IMG/VR virus record: IMGVR_UViG_3300030102_003614
Coordinates: 1 to 26,043 of that record
DNA: 26,043 nucleotides
Strand: one strand, 5' to 3'
DNA from: a virus
Each line of letters opens with the position of its first letter. Positions within the stretch are counted from its first letter, which is position 1. The notes under the pieces are model-generated. The model made no database searches and was not told where the DNA came from. It worked only from the letters and a program-made list of their open reading frames with translations. The position numbers and the translations under genes were made by a program. Below, one piece after another: positions 16,045 through 22,272 of the stretch.

Positions 16045-17052
16045 ATGAGTGTAAACCAAAATAGTAGAAATTTACAGTTTATAGACGCTGAGGAACAAAC
16101 AAATAAATTAGTTATTAGCCAAGTCACAGCTGACTTTGATGACGGGTATTCAGTTACTAATGAAACGCCTTTTGGTTGTAACCCTACTTTAATTGCCTTA
16201 GATGCTGGTAGTAAGGTTATGATAAACGGTAACCAGCTTACTTTAGCTTCAGCGGCTTCAGCTGGCGCAACGTCTTTAATTTTTAGTAATACAAGTTTAG
16301 AAAACCCTATACTGATAGGTGACAAAATAGTAATAAATAGAATTAATTTATTTCAACAATACCAATTTAAAACTGAAGGAAGCGTAGCTGGTTTTACTGT
16401 AGATAGTGACGGGCTAACAAAGGGCGGCATAGAAATTACTGGTTTTTTAAATGACGATAGCTTTGCGGGGGCTACAGCTAATAATATACCAACTGCGTTA
16501 AGTGTAAAAACCTATGTAGACGATAATGCTGGGGGGTCAATACAAAATTTTAAAGATGTTAAATGCGCTTCAACAATAACTACTTCGTCTTCAGACGGTG
16601 AAGCCCATGCTGTAACCATACCTTTCGATACTACAATAACAGAAAGCACTTCTAATACCATAACTTTTTATGGTAGTAGCGGACCAACTGGCTTGACTGG
16701 TGGCGCAAATTCTTGGGCTATGAGTACTGCGGGTTTTTATGTTTTTAGCTGGAATGTAGGTACTAATACAAATATATCTAATAACAGAATTTTATCTGGT
16801 GTAAAATTGCAGCAAGGAACTTCGGGCGGTGAAGCTATAGAATGGACTGATATTGAACCTTCTTATTGCTATATTTATGATAGGGGTAATGGGGGTGTGC
16901 GTAAAGGAAGTACAAGCGGACAAAGAATTATAAGACATAATGTAACTACAAGGTATTATAGATTAGTTTTATGGAAGGAAGAAAGCACTACTGCAACTAC
17001 TACAGCTATAACTTTATTAAATGCTTGTAATATATATGTTCAACAAATTTAA
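16045..17052 (+). CDS. tail fibre with possible C1q-like head
   Basis: The 335-residue protein starts one base after the baseplate gene. The first 110 residues are beta-rich. A stalk-like part follows (about 110-165: GFTVDSDGLTKGGIEITGFL, then IPTALSVKTYVDDNAGG, a motif common before fibre tips). The last 165 residues form a globular domain with WAMSTAGFYVFSWNVG and an ending NACNIYVQQI, which suggests a trimeric C1q or TNF-like jelly roll. It is likely a receptor-binding fibre or spike; the fold call is from pattern only. Confidence 0.68.
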   Translation: MSVNQNSRNLQFIDAEEQTNKLVISQVTADFDDGYSVTNETPFGCNPTLIALDAGSKVMINGNQLTLASAASAGATSLIFSNTSLENPILIGDKIVINRINLFQQYQFKTEGSVAGFTVDSDGLTKGGIEITGFLNDDSFAGATANNIPTALSVKTYVDDNAGGSIQNFKDVKCASTITTSSSDGEAHAVTIPFDTTITESTSNTITFYGSSGPTGLTGGANSWAMSTAGFYVFSWNVGTNTNISNNRILSGVKLQQGTSGGEAIEWTDIEPSYCYIYDRGNGGVRKGSTSGQRIIRHNVTTRYYRLVLWKEESTTATTTAITLLNACNIYVQQI

Positions 17053-17065
17053 ATATAATGAAAAA

Positions 17066-17221
17066 ATGAAAAAAGATACTACGGAAGTAATAATTGCGAA
17101 TGGGGGTGTATTAGGGTTAAGTTTAGCGGAATGTAACGAAATTTTACTTTTTATATCTACAAGCTTAGCTATTTGCTTTACTATTTACAAATTTTACAAA
17201 ACAATACAAAATAATAAATGA
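17066..17221 (+). CDS. small holin-like membrane protein
   Basis: I place the start at the ATG at 17066, giving 51 residues (MKKDTTEVIIANGGVLGLSL at the N-terminus). An in-frame ATG at 17021 would lie 32 bases inside the fibre gene, while 17066 follows its stop with a run of A. The segment ECNEILLFISTSLAICFTIY (about 22-41) is one clear membrane span, with a weaker hydrophobic stretch before it and a basic tail. It ends overlapping the peptidase gene (ATGA), so a holin that releases the lysin is the natural reading, though small size and position are the only evidence. Confidence 0.6.
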   Translation: MKKDTTEVIIANGGVLGLSLAECNEILLFISTSLAICFTIYKFYKTIQNNK

Positions 17222-17616
17222 AATATTTTAAATATTCGGAGTTTGATAGCCCCGACCAAGAAGGAAGCGGTAAAAAATACATGAGTAAGGAATTTTTATC
17301 AATGCTTGATTTATGCCGCGAAAGGTGCGGTTTTCCATTTAGAGTTACAAGCGGATTTAGAACGCAAGCTTGGCAAGACGAATTAACAAAGCGCGGCTAC
17401 AAAACCGCTAAATTTAGAAGCGCACACCAAGACGGTTTAGCCGCTGACATAAAAATTACAAATAACTTTCAACGTGCTTTGATAGTGGGTAATGCTATGG
17501 ACATTTGTAGCGACATGGGTTTACCAATTCGTATTGGTATAGCTGGTGAAGGTAAAGGTAATTTTGTACATATTGACATAAAAGAAAGTAAAAGCCCAAG
17601 ATTATGGGTTTACTAA
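17218..17616 (+). CDS. M15 peptidase endolysin (peptidoglycan-degrading)
   Basis: The 132-residue protein is a complete small M15-type peptidase (PF08291 group). It has FRVTSGFRT at 41-49, the zinc-binding SAHQDGLAADI at 68-78 with His70 and Asp77, and FVHIDI at 116-121 with His118 as third ligand. Such enzymes cut peptide cross-links in peptidoglycan and act as endolysins in phages; tail-associated use is also known. There is no signal peptide, so it needs a holin, and holin-like genes lie on both sides. Confidence 0.9.
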   Translation: MKYFKYSEFDSPDQEGSGKKYMSKEFLSMLDLCRERCGFPFRVTSGFRTQAWQDELTKRGYKTAKFRSAHQDGLAADIKITNNFQRALIVGNAMDICSDMGLPIRIGIAGEGKGNFVHIDIKESKSPRLWVY

Positions 17617-17663
17617 AAGCCAAGAATAAAGCTTTTAATTTATTCAAATTTAAAACAATAATT

Positions 17664-17861
17664 ATGAAAAAATGGTTTGAAGAACTTATAATAAACAAAA
17701 TATTAAAGTCAAGAAAATTTTGGTACACCGTAATAGCTGCGGTTGTAACTTTTTTACATGATAATTTTGGACTTGACCCAAAAGAAACTGAAAATTTACT
17801 TTATGCTATTATTGCCTTAATTTTAGGTCAAGGGGTTGCTGACGCTGCAAAACGTAAGTAA
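17664..17861 (+). CDS. second lysis-cassette membrane protein
   Basis: From the ATG at 17664 this is 65 residues. An alternative in-frame ATG at 17604 adds 20 residues but lies inside the peptidase gene and lacks the A-rich leader. The order is a basic amphipathic start, FWYTVIAAVVTFLHDNFGLD (about 19-38), a DPKETEN turn, then LLYAIIALILGQGVADA (about 45-61) and a basic end. Two hydrophobic segments split by an acidic turn suggest a class II-type holin or a pinholin. It overlaps the next gene by one base (TAATG). Confidence 0.65.
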   Translation: MKKWFEELIINKILKSRKFWYTVIAAVVTFLHDNFGLDPKETENLLYAIIALILGQGVADAAKRK

Positions 17862-19090
17862 TGAACAGCAAACACCTTCTTTATCAAGATGAAATACTTT
17901 ATTTATTTAATGAAGGTAAAAGCTATTATGAAATATCAAGGCGTATTATTGACAAATACTGCCTTGACGTTTCACCAGATTATTTTAGAAAAAGAGTTAA
18001 AGAAATACTTATTTGGAAACTATCAGATAAAGAAATAGTAGAAAGTAATGTAAAGCTATCAAAGCAAGCCCAAAAGTTACGCGACTTAAATAGGATTCAA
18101 AACAAATCTTTTAGAGAATATGCGCGTATTGAAAACGCTTTAGAGGGTTATAATAAAGAACTTATAAAACTACTAAAAAAAGAAAGTACTAATCTTAAAG
18201 TAAAAAAATATAAAGAAGATACTGAAGCGGCTATCTTAGTACATTTAACAGATACTCACTTTAACGAACTTGTTGAGTTAAGAAATAATAAATACGATTT
18301 TAACATAGCCAGTAAAAGATTGCAAAAATTTAGCGTACAAATTAAAAAATATGCAAAGCTTTTTAAAATTAAAAATATATTAGTTGGTATAACTGGTGAT
18401 TTAATGAATAGTGATAGGCGGCTTGACGAACTTACAAGCATGAGTACAAACCGTGCTAAGGCAACTTTTTTAAGTGTAGCGCTGATAAAGACCTTTTTAC
18501 TTGAATTAAATAAGATAGCTAATATTACTGTAGCTTGCGTAACTGGTAATGAAAGTAGAGTTAAGCAAGAACTTGGCTGGGTTGATATTGTAGCAAGTGA
18601 TAATTACGACTTTACTATCTTTGAAATGTTAAGACACTTATTACCAGACATGAAGTTTTTAACTGGTGACGCTTTAGAAATAATAGTAAATATTGGTAAC
18701 CAAAATGTTTTATTAATACATGGTCACCAGCTTGGCAAAATGGATAGTAACCAGCAAAGTAAAGTTATTGCTAAATATGCTGCAAAAAATATCATAATTG
18801 ATTTTATTATATGCGGTCATTTACATAGTACAATGATAACGGATAATTTAAGTAGAGGTTCTTCTTTAGTAGGTTCTAATGCTTATAGTGAAAATGCTTT
18901 GAATTTAACTGGTAGGGCTGCGCAAAACATTTATATATTTACAAAAGAAGGTAGGCATGATATTAGTATAGACTTACAAGATACTCTTAATTATGAAGGT
19001 TATGATATTAAAAAAGAACTTGAAGCTTATAATGCTAAGTCTTTGAAAAAGACTGCGCAAAACAAAACTATATTTCAAGTAGTAATATAA
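17861..19090 (+). CDS. metallophosphoesterase with N-terminal helix-turn-helix
   Basis: The 409-residue protein contains the full calcineurin-like motif set: D131-x-H133 in LTDTHFNE, D180 in ITGDLMNS, N230 in VTGNESR, H287/H289 in LIHGHQLG, and H320/H322 in ICGHLHST. Residues 8-50 look like a helix-turn-helix (EILYLFNEGKSYYEISRRII), followed by a helical region to 120. It could hydrolyse nucleotides, nucleic-acid ends or a signalling phosphodiester; the substrate is not evident. It is the last gene before the intergenic control region and is coupled to the membrane protein by TAATG, so it is probably expressed late. Confidence 0.85.
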   Translation: MNSKHLLYQDEILYLFNEGKSYYEISRRIIDKYCLDVSPDYFRKRVKEILIWKLSDKEIVESNVKLSKQAQKLRDLNRIQNKSFREYARIENALEGYNKELIKLLKKESTNLKVKKYKEDTEAAILVHLTDTHFNELVELRNNKYDFNIASKRLQKFSVQIKKYAKLFKIKNILVGITGDLMNSDRRLDELTSMSTNRAKATFLSVALIKTFLLELNKIANITVACVTGNESRVKQELGWVDIVASDNYDFTIFEMLRHLLPDMKFLTGDALEIIVNIGNQNVLLIHGHQLGKMDSNQQSKVIAKYAAKNIIIDFIICGHLHSTMITDNLSRGSSLVGSNAYSENALNLTGRAAQNIYIFTKEGRHDISIDLQDTLNYEGYDIKKELEAYNAKSLKKTAQNKTIFQVVI

Positions 19091-19104
19091 TTTTATTATA
19101 TTTG
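19073..19104 (+). promoter_or_regulatory. promoter candidate upstream of the 19.1 kb terminator
   Basis: TATATTTG at 19097-19104, followed by CAGG, is a perfect match to the Bacteroidota -7 element TAnnTTTG. TTTC at 19073-19076 lies 20 bases upstream and differs by one base from the -33 TTTG. It would start RNA near 19111, only about 70 bases before a terminator. The upstream half overlaps the end of the metallophosphoesterase gene. It could drive a short RNA or be chance. Confidence 0.45.
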
Positions 19105-19131
19105 CAGGTTTTCAATAATAAGTTTTTGTTT

Positions 19132-19180
19132 AAAAGCAACTTACTTGAACGTCAAAAATTCATATAGGTTGCTTTTTTTT
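19132..19180 (+). terminator. intrinsic terminator at the end of the late genes
   Basis: AAAAGCAAC (19132-19140) pairs with GTTGCTTTT (19168-19176), nine pairs extended by a wobble and two AT pairs. The loop contains a small TTGA-ACG-TCAA hairpin (19145-19155). Eight T in a row (19173-19180) complete it. It lies 42 bases after the metallophosphoesterase stop and would end late transcription. Read the other way the T-run is shorter, so it is mainly a + strand terminator. Confidence 0.75.
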
Positions 19181-19192
19181 TGACTAAAAATT

Positions 19193-19311
19193 AAGGTTTT
19201 TAACAATAGCTTTTTTAAATAATTTATACGTAAAGCTTGTAAGTTGTTGATTATCAATAATAAAATAATATAAAAAAAACTTTGTTTTATTTTTGTATTG
19301 TTAAAAACTTT
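19193..19311. repeat. long inverted repeat flanking the early promoter
   Basis: AAGGTTTTTAACAATA at 19193-19208 is matched in inverted orientation by TATTGTTAAAAACTTT at 19296-19311, 15 of 16 positions with one G-T. The arms are separated by 87 bases. The right arm occupies the spacer between the -33 and -7 boxes of the early promoter. A TTGATTATCAA element (19247-19257) sits between the arms. Two copies of one binding site facing each other would fit an operator, or part of an origin. Confidence 0.5.
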
Positions 19312-19321
19312 AGTATGTTTG
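19292..19321 (+). promoter_or_regulatory. early promoter
   Basis: TTTG at 19292-19295 and TATGTTTG at 19314-19321 are separated by 18 bases and match the Bacteroidota TTTG and TAnnTTTG elements. Transcription would start about seven bases on, near 19328, 22 bases before the ATG at 19350. It is followed by a long unbroken series of same-strand genes without another visible promoter until about 24400, so it is the best candidate for the main early promoter. Confidence 0.7.
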
Positions 19322-19349
19322 TAGCATAAAACATTAAAACAAAAACAAA

Positions 19350-19571
19350 ATGAAAAATAAATTATACACACTAGAATACTATAAACACAAATGTAAAGTG
19401 TTAGAATTAGAAACAACATGGTTAGATGAACTATGTAATTTTGAAAGAGATAATCAATACCAGTTAAATGACCCTAACGGAGAAATGGAGGAGTGGCAAG
19501 AAGAAATAGAAGAACTTGAATTGAATTATAGAAAAGAAAAAGACAAATTTGATAAAATTTACAAACTATAA
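19350..19571 (+). CDS. acidic coiled-coil hypothetical protein, first early gene
   Basis: The 73-residue product is strongly charged, with a predicted helix around EEWQEEIEELELNYRKEKDK (about 47-66). It is the first gene after the early promoter and has an A-rich leader (AAAACAAAAACAAA then ATG). First genes of phage early operons often act on host proteins; the sequence gives no motif to say so here. No family is recognised. Confidence 0.65.
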   Translation: MKNKLYTLEYYKHKCKVLELETTWLDELCNFERDNQYQLNDPNGEMEEWQEEIEELELNYRKEKDKFDKIYKL

Positions 19572-19751
19572 ATGAAAGATATTACAACAACACAATACTG
19601 GATTAATAATAAAAGCGGTTTAATTTGGTCGGTTCAACAGTCTGAAAATGATATAATCATATTCAGAAGTAATAAAACAAAAATAATATCTACTGAAAAT
19701 TTATTAAAAAATTATCATAAAATATATACTAACAAAAACTATAAAAAATAA
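19572..19751 (+). CDS. 59-residue hypothetical protein
   Basis: An ATG at 19572, immediately after the previous stop, opens 59 codons ending TAA at 19749-19751. The product reads MKDITTTQYWINNKSGLIWS and continues with EDDI-like beta segments (ENDIIIFRSNKTKIIS, about 25-40) and a basic end. The alternating hydrophobic pattern looks like a small beta fold. It fills what would otherwise be a 198-base gap in a tightly packed operon. No family recognised. Confidence 0.6.
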   Translation: MKDITTTQYWINNKSGLIWSVQQSENDIIIFRSNKTKIISTENLLKNYHKIYTNKNYKK

Positions 19752-20016
19752 AAACAAAAACTAAAAATTATGAAAAAACAAGAATTAGAAAACAGATTAA
19801 GAAACTTTGAAACTTTAGTTTACTCAAATGAAACTGATGTCTTTGAATTTATGTATAGCAAAATCTATAAAATACATTTCAATAAAGACGTATTTAGAGT
19901 AATGAGAAACGGAAGTTTTAGACCAAACAGATATACTGTTACAGAAATTATGCAACTTATTAAATTACATAAATTACAATTAGAAGAATTATAAACAAAA
20001 ACAAAAACTAAAAATT
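19752..20016 (+). repeat. identical A-rich leaders before two early genes
   Basis: AAACAAAAACTAAAAATT followed by ATG occurs at 19752-19772 and again at 19999-20019, identical over 21 bases including the start codon. A shorter relative (AAAACAAAAACAAA then ATG) precedes the first early gene at 19350. Bacteroidota translation is favoured by A-rich leaders instead of Shine-Dalgarno pairing, so these probably act as ribosome-loading sites, duplicated with the genes or kept for equal expression. Confidence 0.6.
19770..19994 (+). CDS. hypothetical early protein
   Basis: The 74-residue product is mostly helical and basic to neutral (MKKQELENRLRNFETLVYSN at the start, YTVTEIMQLIKLHKLQLEEL at the end). 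The ATG is preceded by AAACAAAAACTAAAAATT, which is repeated exactly before the next gene. No domain can be named. It belongs to the early transcript. Confidence 0.6.
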   Translation: MKKQELENRLRNFETLVYSNETDVFEFMYSKIYKIHFNKDVFRVMRNGSFRPNRYTVTEIMQLIKLHKLQLEEL

Positions 20017-20277
20017 ATGAGAACAAGATTTAAAAAACCAAGATTTATAGATACTGGTGATTACGATACAGAAGGTTACTATACAGAAATAGAATTAGAA
20101 TATAGAGACATTACTTTATTTAATAAATATTGTGGTGAAACTTTAAACTTTGCAACACCAGAAGAAGCTTTTGATACATACATTAAATACATAAAAGATA
20201 GTCATAAAGCTTTGATTGAAGATGTAATGGAATGGCGCAAAAAACACTACCCTACTTACTATAAATTTAATTATTAA
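20017..20277 (+). CDS. hypothetical early protein
   Basis: The 86-residue product starts MRTRFKKPRFIDTGDYDTEG and has an acidic Tyr-rich middle and a helical second half (ATPEEAFDTYIKYIKDSHKA, about 46-65), ending in WRKKHYPTYYKFNY. I recognise no family. It shares its 18-base leader with the gene before it and lies in the early operon. Confidence 0.6.
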   Translation: MRTRFKKPRFIDTGDYDTEGYYTEIELEYRDITLFNKYCGETLNFATPEEAFDTYIKYIKDSHKALIEDVMEWRKKHYPTYYKFNY

Positions 20278-20292
20278 CTAATATTAAAACAA

Positions 20293-20418
20293 ATGAACAA
20301 AGAACGCTGGGCTTATTATCAAAAAGAAATACAAAGATTAAGAAAATTAGACAAACAAATAACTGAAAGGGTAAGGGCTACTTACTCAATAAAAAAGAAA
20401 AAGAAAAATGACAAATAA
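20293..20418 (+). CDS. 41-residue basic helical protein
   Basis: An ATG at 20293, preceded by AATATTAAAACAA, opens 41 codons: MNKERWAYYQKEIQRLRKLD, then a Lys-rich end. It overlaps the next gene by 11 bases (20408-20418). The sequence is a single amphipathic helix with a basic tail, suitable for binding nucleic acid or another protein. Spacing, leader and overlap argue that it is real. No family recognised. Confidence 0.5.
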   Translation: MNKERWAYYQKEIQRLRKLDKQITERVRATYSIKKKKKNDK

Positions 20419-20698
20419 TTATACTATACACAAAACAATAAAACAAAAGGTTAATATAAGCGCTAAAGATTTGCCTATCTATAAAATATATTTTGGTTAC
20501 AATACTACTTGGTATTTTAGACTTAAAGTTATAGAAGGTTATTTAGTGGCTCATAAATTAGAAATAAATACTAAAGGCGGTCACCAGTACTTGACTACAA
20601 TTCCAGAAGTTATAATTGACGGTGAATACGATAAATGTACTGAGGAAGACTGGTATAGGGCTGTAGAATTATTATTAAAAGAATTAGATAATCAATGA
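20408..20698 (+). CDS. hypothetical early protein
   Basis: The 96-residue product has a beta-rich first part (YKIYFGYNTTWYFRLKVIEG, about 25-44, then YLVAHKLEI) and ends with a helix (CTEEDWYRAVELLLKELDNQ). The last four bases overlap the next start (ATGA). No named domain. Position just before the putative annealing protein and nuclease suggests a part in DNA metabolism, but only by neighbourhood. Confidence 0.6.
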   Translation: MTNNYTIHKTIKQKVNISAKDLPIYKIYFGYNTTWYFRLKVIEGYLVAHKLEINTKGGHQYLTTIPEVIIDGEYDKCTEEDWYRAVELLLKELDNQ

Positions 20699-21075
20699 AT
20701 AAAGATATATTAAAGAAGCTATACTTAGATAATTCACTTAGTAAAAAAGATACGCATACAGACAAAAGAGGTTTTACCATAATAACAAAGTCTGGTATTG
20801 AAAAAATTAAATTTAATCATAATATTTTTGTTGATTACGAAACTATTAGATGTGATAAAGATTTTGTTGTATTTAAAGCTACAAGTTATATTAATGAAGA
20901 ACCTAAAGAAATTGCTTTTGGTTCGGCTTCAGACGAAAATTGCTATAATAATTTTAAGGTAGAAGTAGCACAAAAAAGGGCTTTAGCACGTGTTGTAATA
21001 GCTACAGTCGGTTTGAGCAAAGCTATGGGTGAAGATGAAATAAACTACCAAAAAAAACAAATAGTAAATAAATGA
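20695..21075 (+). CDS. putative ssDNA-annealing or recombination protein
   Basis: The 126-residue protein has RGFTIITKSGIEKIKFNHNI (about 25-44), DFVVFKATSY (about 56-65) and then VEVAQKRALARVVIATVGLS (about 89-108). I recall the ITxSGIEKI and AxKRALxR pattern from a widespread but poorly described phage family, and the second part resembles the helix in Erf/Sak/Rad52-type annealing proteins. It overlaps a Cas4-like nuclease gene (ATGA), the usual exonuclease-annealing pair. The role is inference; homology search or structure prediction would decide. Confidence 0.5.
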   Translation: MNKDILKKLYLDNSLSKKDTHTDKRGFTIITKSGIEKIKFNHNIFVDYETIRCDKDFVVFKATSYINEEPKEIAFGSASDENCYNNFKVEVAQKRALARVVIATVGLSKAMGEDEINYQKKQIVNK

Positions 21076-21797
21076 AAGTAAGCCAGTCAGCTTTACGTGA
21101 TTTTTACAATGAAGACTTTTGTAAAGTCAAGTGGGAAGAAATGTATATTAATAATTATAGAACAAAACCCACCGCTGCTATGATTGACGGTTTGTTTTTT
21201 GAGCAAAACGTAATAGGTGAAAGTAGAGGTGGCGAAGTTTACAATATACCAAAACTAAAAACTGGTAAACCTTCAAAACGTGAAACTGATTTACTAAAGC
21301 TATCTAAATTTGCAAAACAAACTATTAAAGATTTAGAAATAGAATTAATAGACGTACAGCCAGAATGGTCTTCAAAAGAACTTATAGGACACCCAGACGC
21401 TTTAATTAAGTATAAAGGTGAACTTGCTATTTTAGATTTAAAATATACAGCTATTAAAGAAACTGAAAGCGCAAGGTTTAACCCATACGCTTGGTCCGAT
21501 TTAGAATATAAAGATTTTAGCCAAGCTATTCATTACATAGAATTGTATAAACAAATGTATGATATTTATTTACCATTTTTTTATTTAGTTTTTGGCAAGT
21601 CTGGCTGGGTTAAATTTATTTGTATTGATTTGACCAAAAAAAGTTTAGATGAATATAAAGACAAAATAAAGCGTTTTCAGCAAGATTTTAAGACTTTTAA
21701 GCCCGTAGGTATAAATAACTATGAAACTTGTAGAAAATGCCCTATAATGTGTAATGAACGTATATATAAACCACAAATAATTACAGTAGAATGTTAG
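21072..21797 (+). CDS. PD-(D/E)XK nuclease with Fe-S-type cysteines (Cas4/RecB-like)
   Basis: The 241-residue protein carries GHPDALI with D109, ILDLKY with D122 and K124, and Q151 in SQAIHY, the catalytic set of PD-(D/E)XK nucleases in the RecB/Cas4 branch. C17 near the start and C220, C223 and C227 (CRKCPIMC) near the end match the four-Cys cluster of Cas4 and AddB, which holds a 4Fe-4S group. It is likely a 5'-3' exonuclease in phage recombination or replication, paired with the preceding gene. No cas genes or repeats are nearby. Confidence 0.85.
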   Translation: MKVSQSALRDFYNEDFCKVKWEEMYINNYRTKPTAAMIDGLFFEQNVIGESRGGEVYNIPKLKTGKPSKRETDLLKLSKFAKQTIKDLEIELIDVQPEWSSKELIGHPDALIKYKGELAILDLKYTAIKETESARFNPYAWSDLEYKDFSQAIHYIELYKQMYDIYLPFFYLVFGKSGWVKFICIDLTKKSLDEYKDKIKRFQQDFKTFKPVGINNYETCRKCPIMCNERIYKPQIITVEC

Positions 21798-22168
21798 AAA
21801 AAGAAAAAGAAATATTAAATAAAGTAATAGAGCAACTATCTATAATGTATAAAGTAGATGCTGAAGAAATAAAAAAAATAGGTAGTAGAAAAGAAAACGT
21901 AATAGAAGCGCGTAGAATGTTTAATTATTATTTATTTACAGAAAAAAATATAAAACATTATAAAATGAATATGTACATTAAAGGTATAAACCATGCGACT
22001 TCAATATATCATGTAAAAAAAATTAAAGATTTATTTACTGTAGATAAAGAATTACAAATAAAATATATAGAATTACTTTATTTATGTGATACAGATAACT
22101 TTTATAGATTACATAAAAATAAAATATTTAGTGATACTATAAGTAAAGTATTCAAAATAATAAAGTAG
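21791..22168 (+). CDS. stand-alone DnaA domain IV-like DNA-binding protein
   Basis: The 125-residue protein resembles the C-terminal duplex-binding domain of DnaA. GSRKENVIEARRMFNYYLF (31-49) matches the basic-helix pattern SRKREVVxARQIAMYL, and IKGINHATSIYHVKKI (63-78) matches the DnaA signature GGRDHSTVxHAxxKI, with the central H-A/S-T kept. There is no AAA+ domain. It may recognise DnaA-box-like sites at a phage origin, or compete with host DnaA. The start overlaps the nuclease stop. Confidence is moderate because it rests on pattern alone. Confidence 0.68.
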   Translation: MLEKEKEILNKVIEQLSIMYKVDAEEIKKIGSRKENVIEARRMFNYYLFTEKNIKHYKMNMYIKGINHATSIYHVKKIKDLFTVDKELQIKYIELLYLCDTDNFYRLHKNKIFSDTISKVFKIIK

Positions 22169-22272
22169 TGAAAAACAAGTATAAAATAGGTAATTTTATT
22201 ATACAATTATTACCGCCTAAAATAATTTATAAATTTAAAAACAAAAAAAATGATAGTAAAAGGAAAACTTAA
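22168..22272 (+). CDS. possible 34-residue basic peptide
   Basis: GTG at 22168 overlaps the previous stop (TAGTG) and opens 34 codons (MKNKYKIGNFIIQLLPPKII, then a Lys/Asn-rich end) to TAA at 22270-22272, which lies inside the next gene. The hydrophobic middle and basic ends could suit a small membrane-associated peptide. It would fill an 81-base gap. No family is recognised and chance is a fair alternative. Confidence 0.25.
   Translation: MKNKYKIGNFIIQLLPPKIIYKFKNKKNDSKRKT

Noticed and set aside
15963-16325. 120-codon - strand frame across the baseplate and fibre genes
   Set aside because: It spans two confident + strand genes and has no supporting signals; chance open frame.
17021-17065. 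Earlier start for the holin-like gene
   Set aside because: It would begin inside the fibre gene without an A-rich leader; the ATG at 17066 follows the fibre stop and a run of A.
17604-17663. Earlier start for the second membrane protein
   Set aside because: It overlaps the peptidase end and adds a short basic stretch; the ATG at 17664 has the better AT-rich leader. Not fully excluded.
21072-21797. Cas4-like protein as evidence of a CRISPR system
   Set aside because: No repeat-spacer array and no other cas genes are present; Cas4-like nucleases are common as free-standing phage recombination enzymes.
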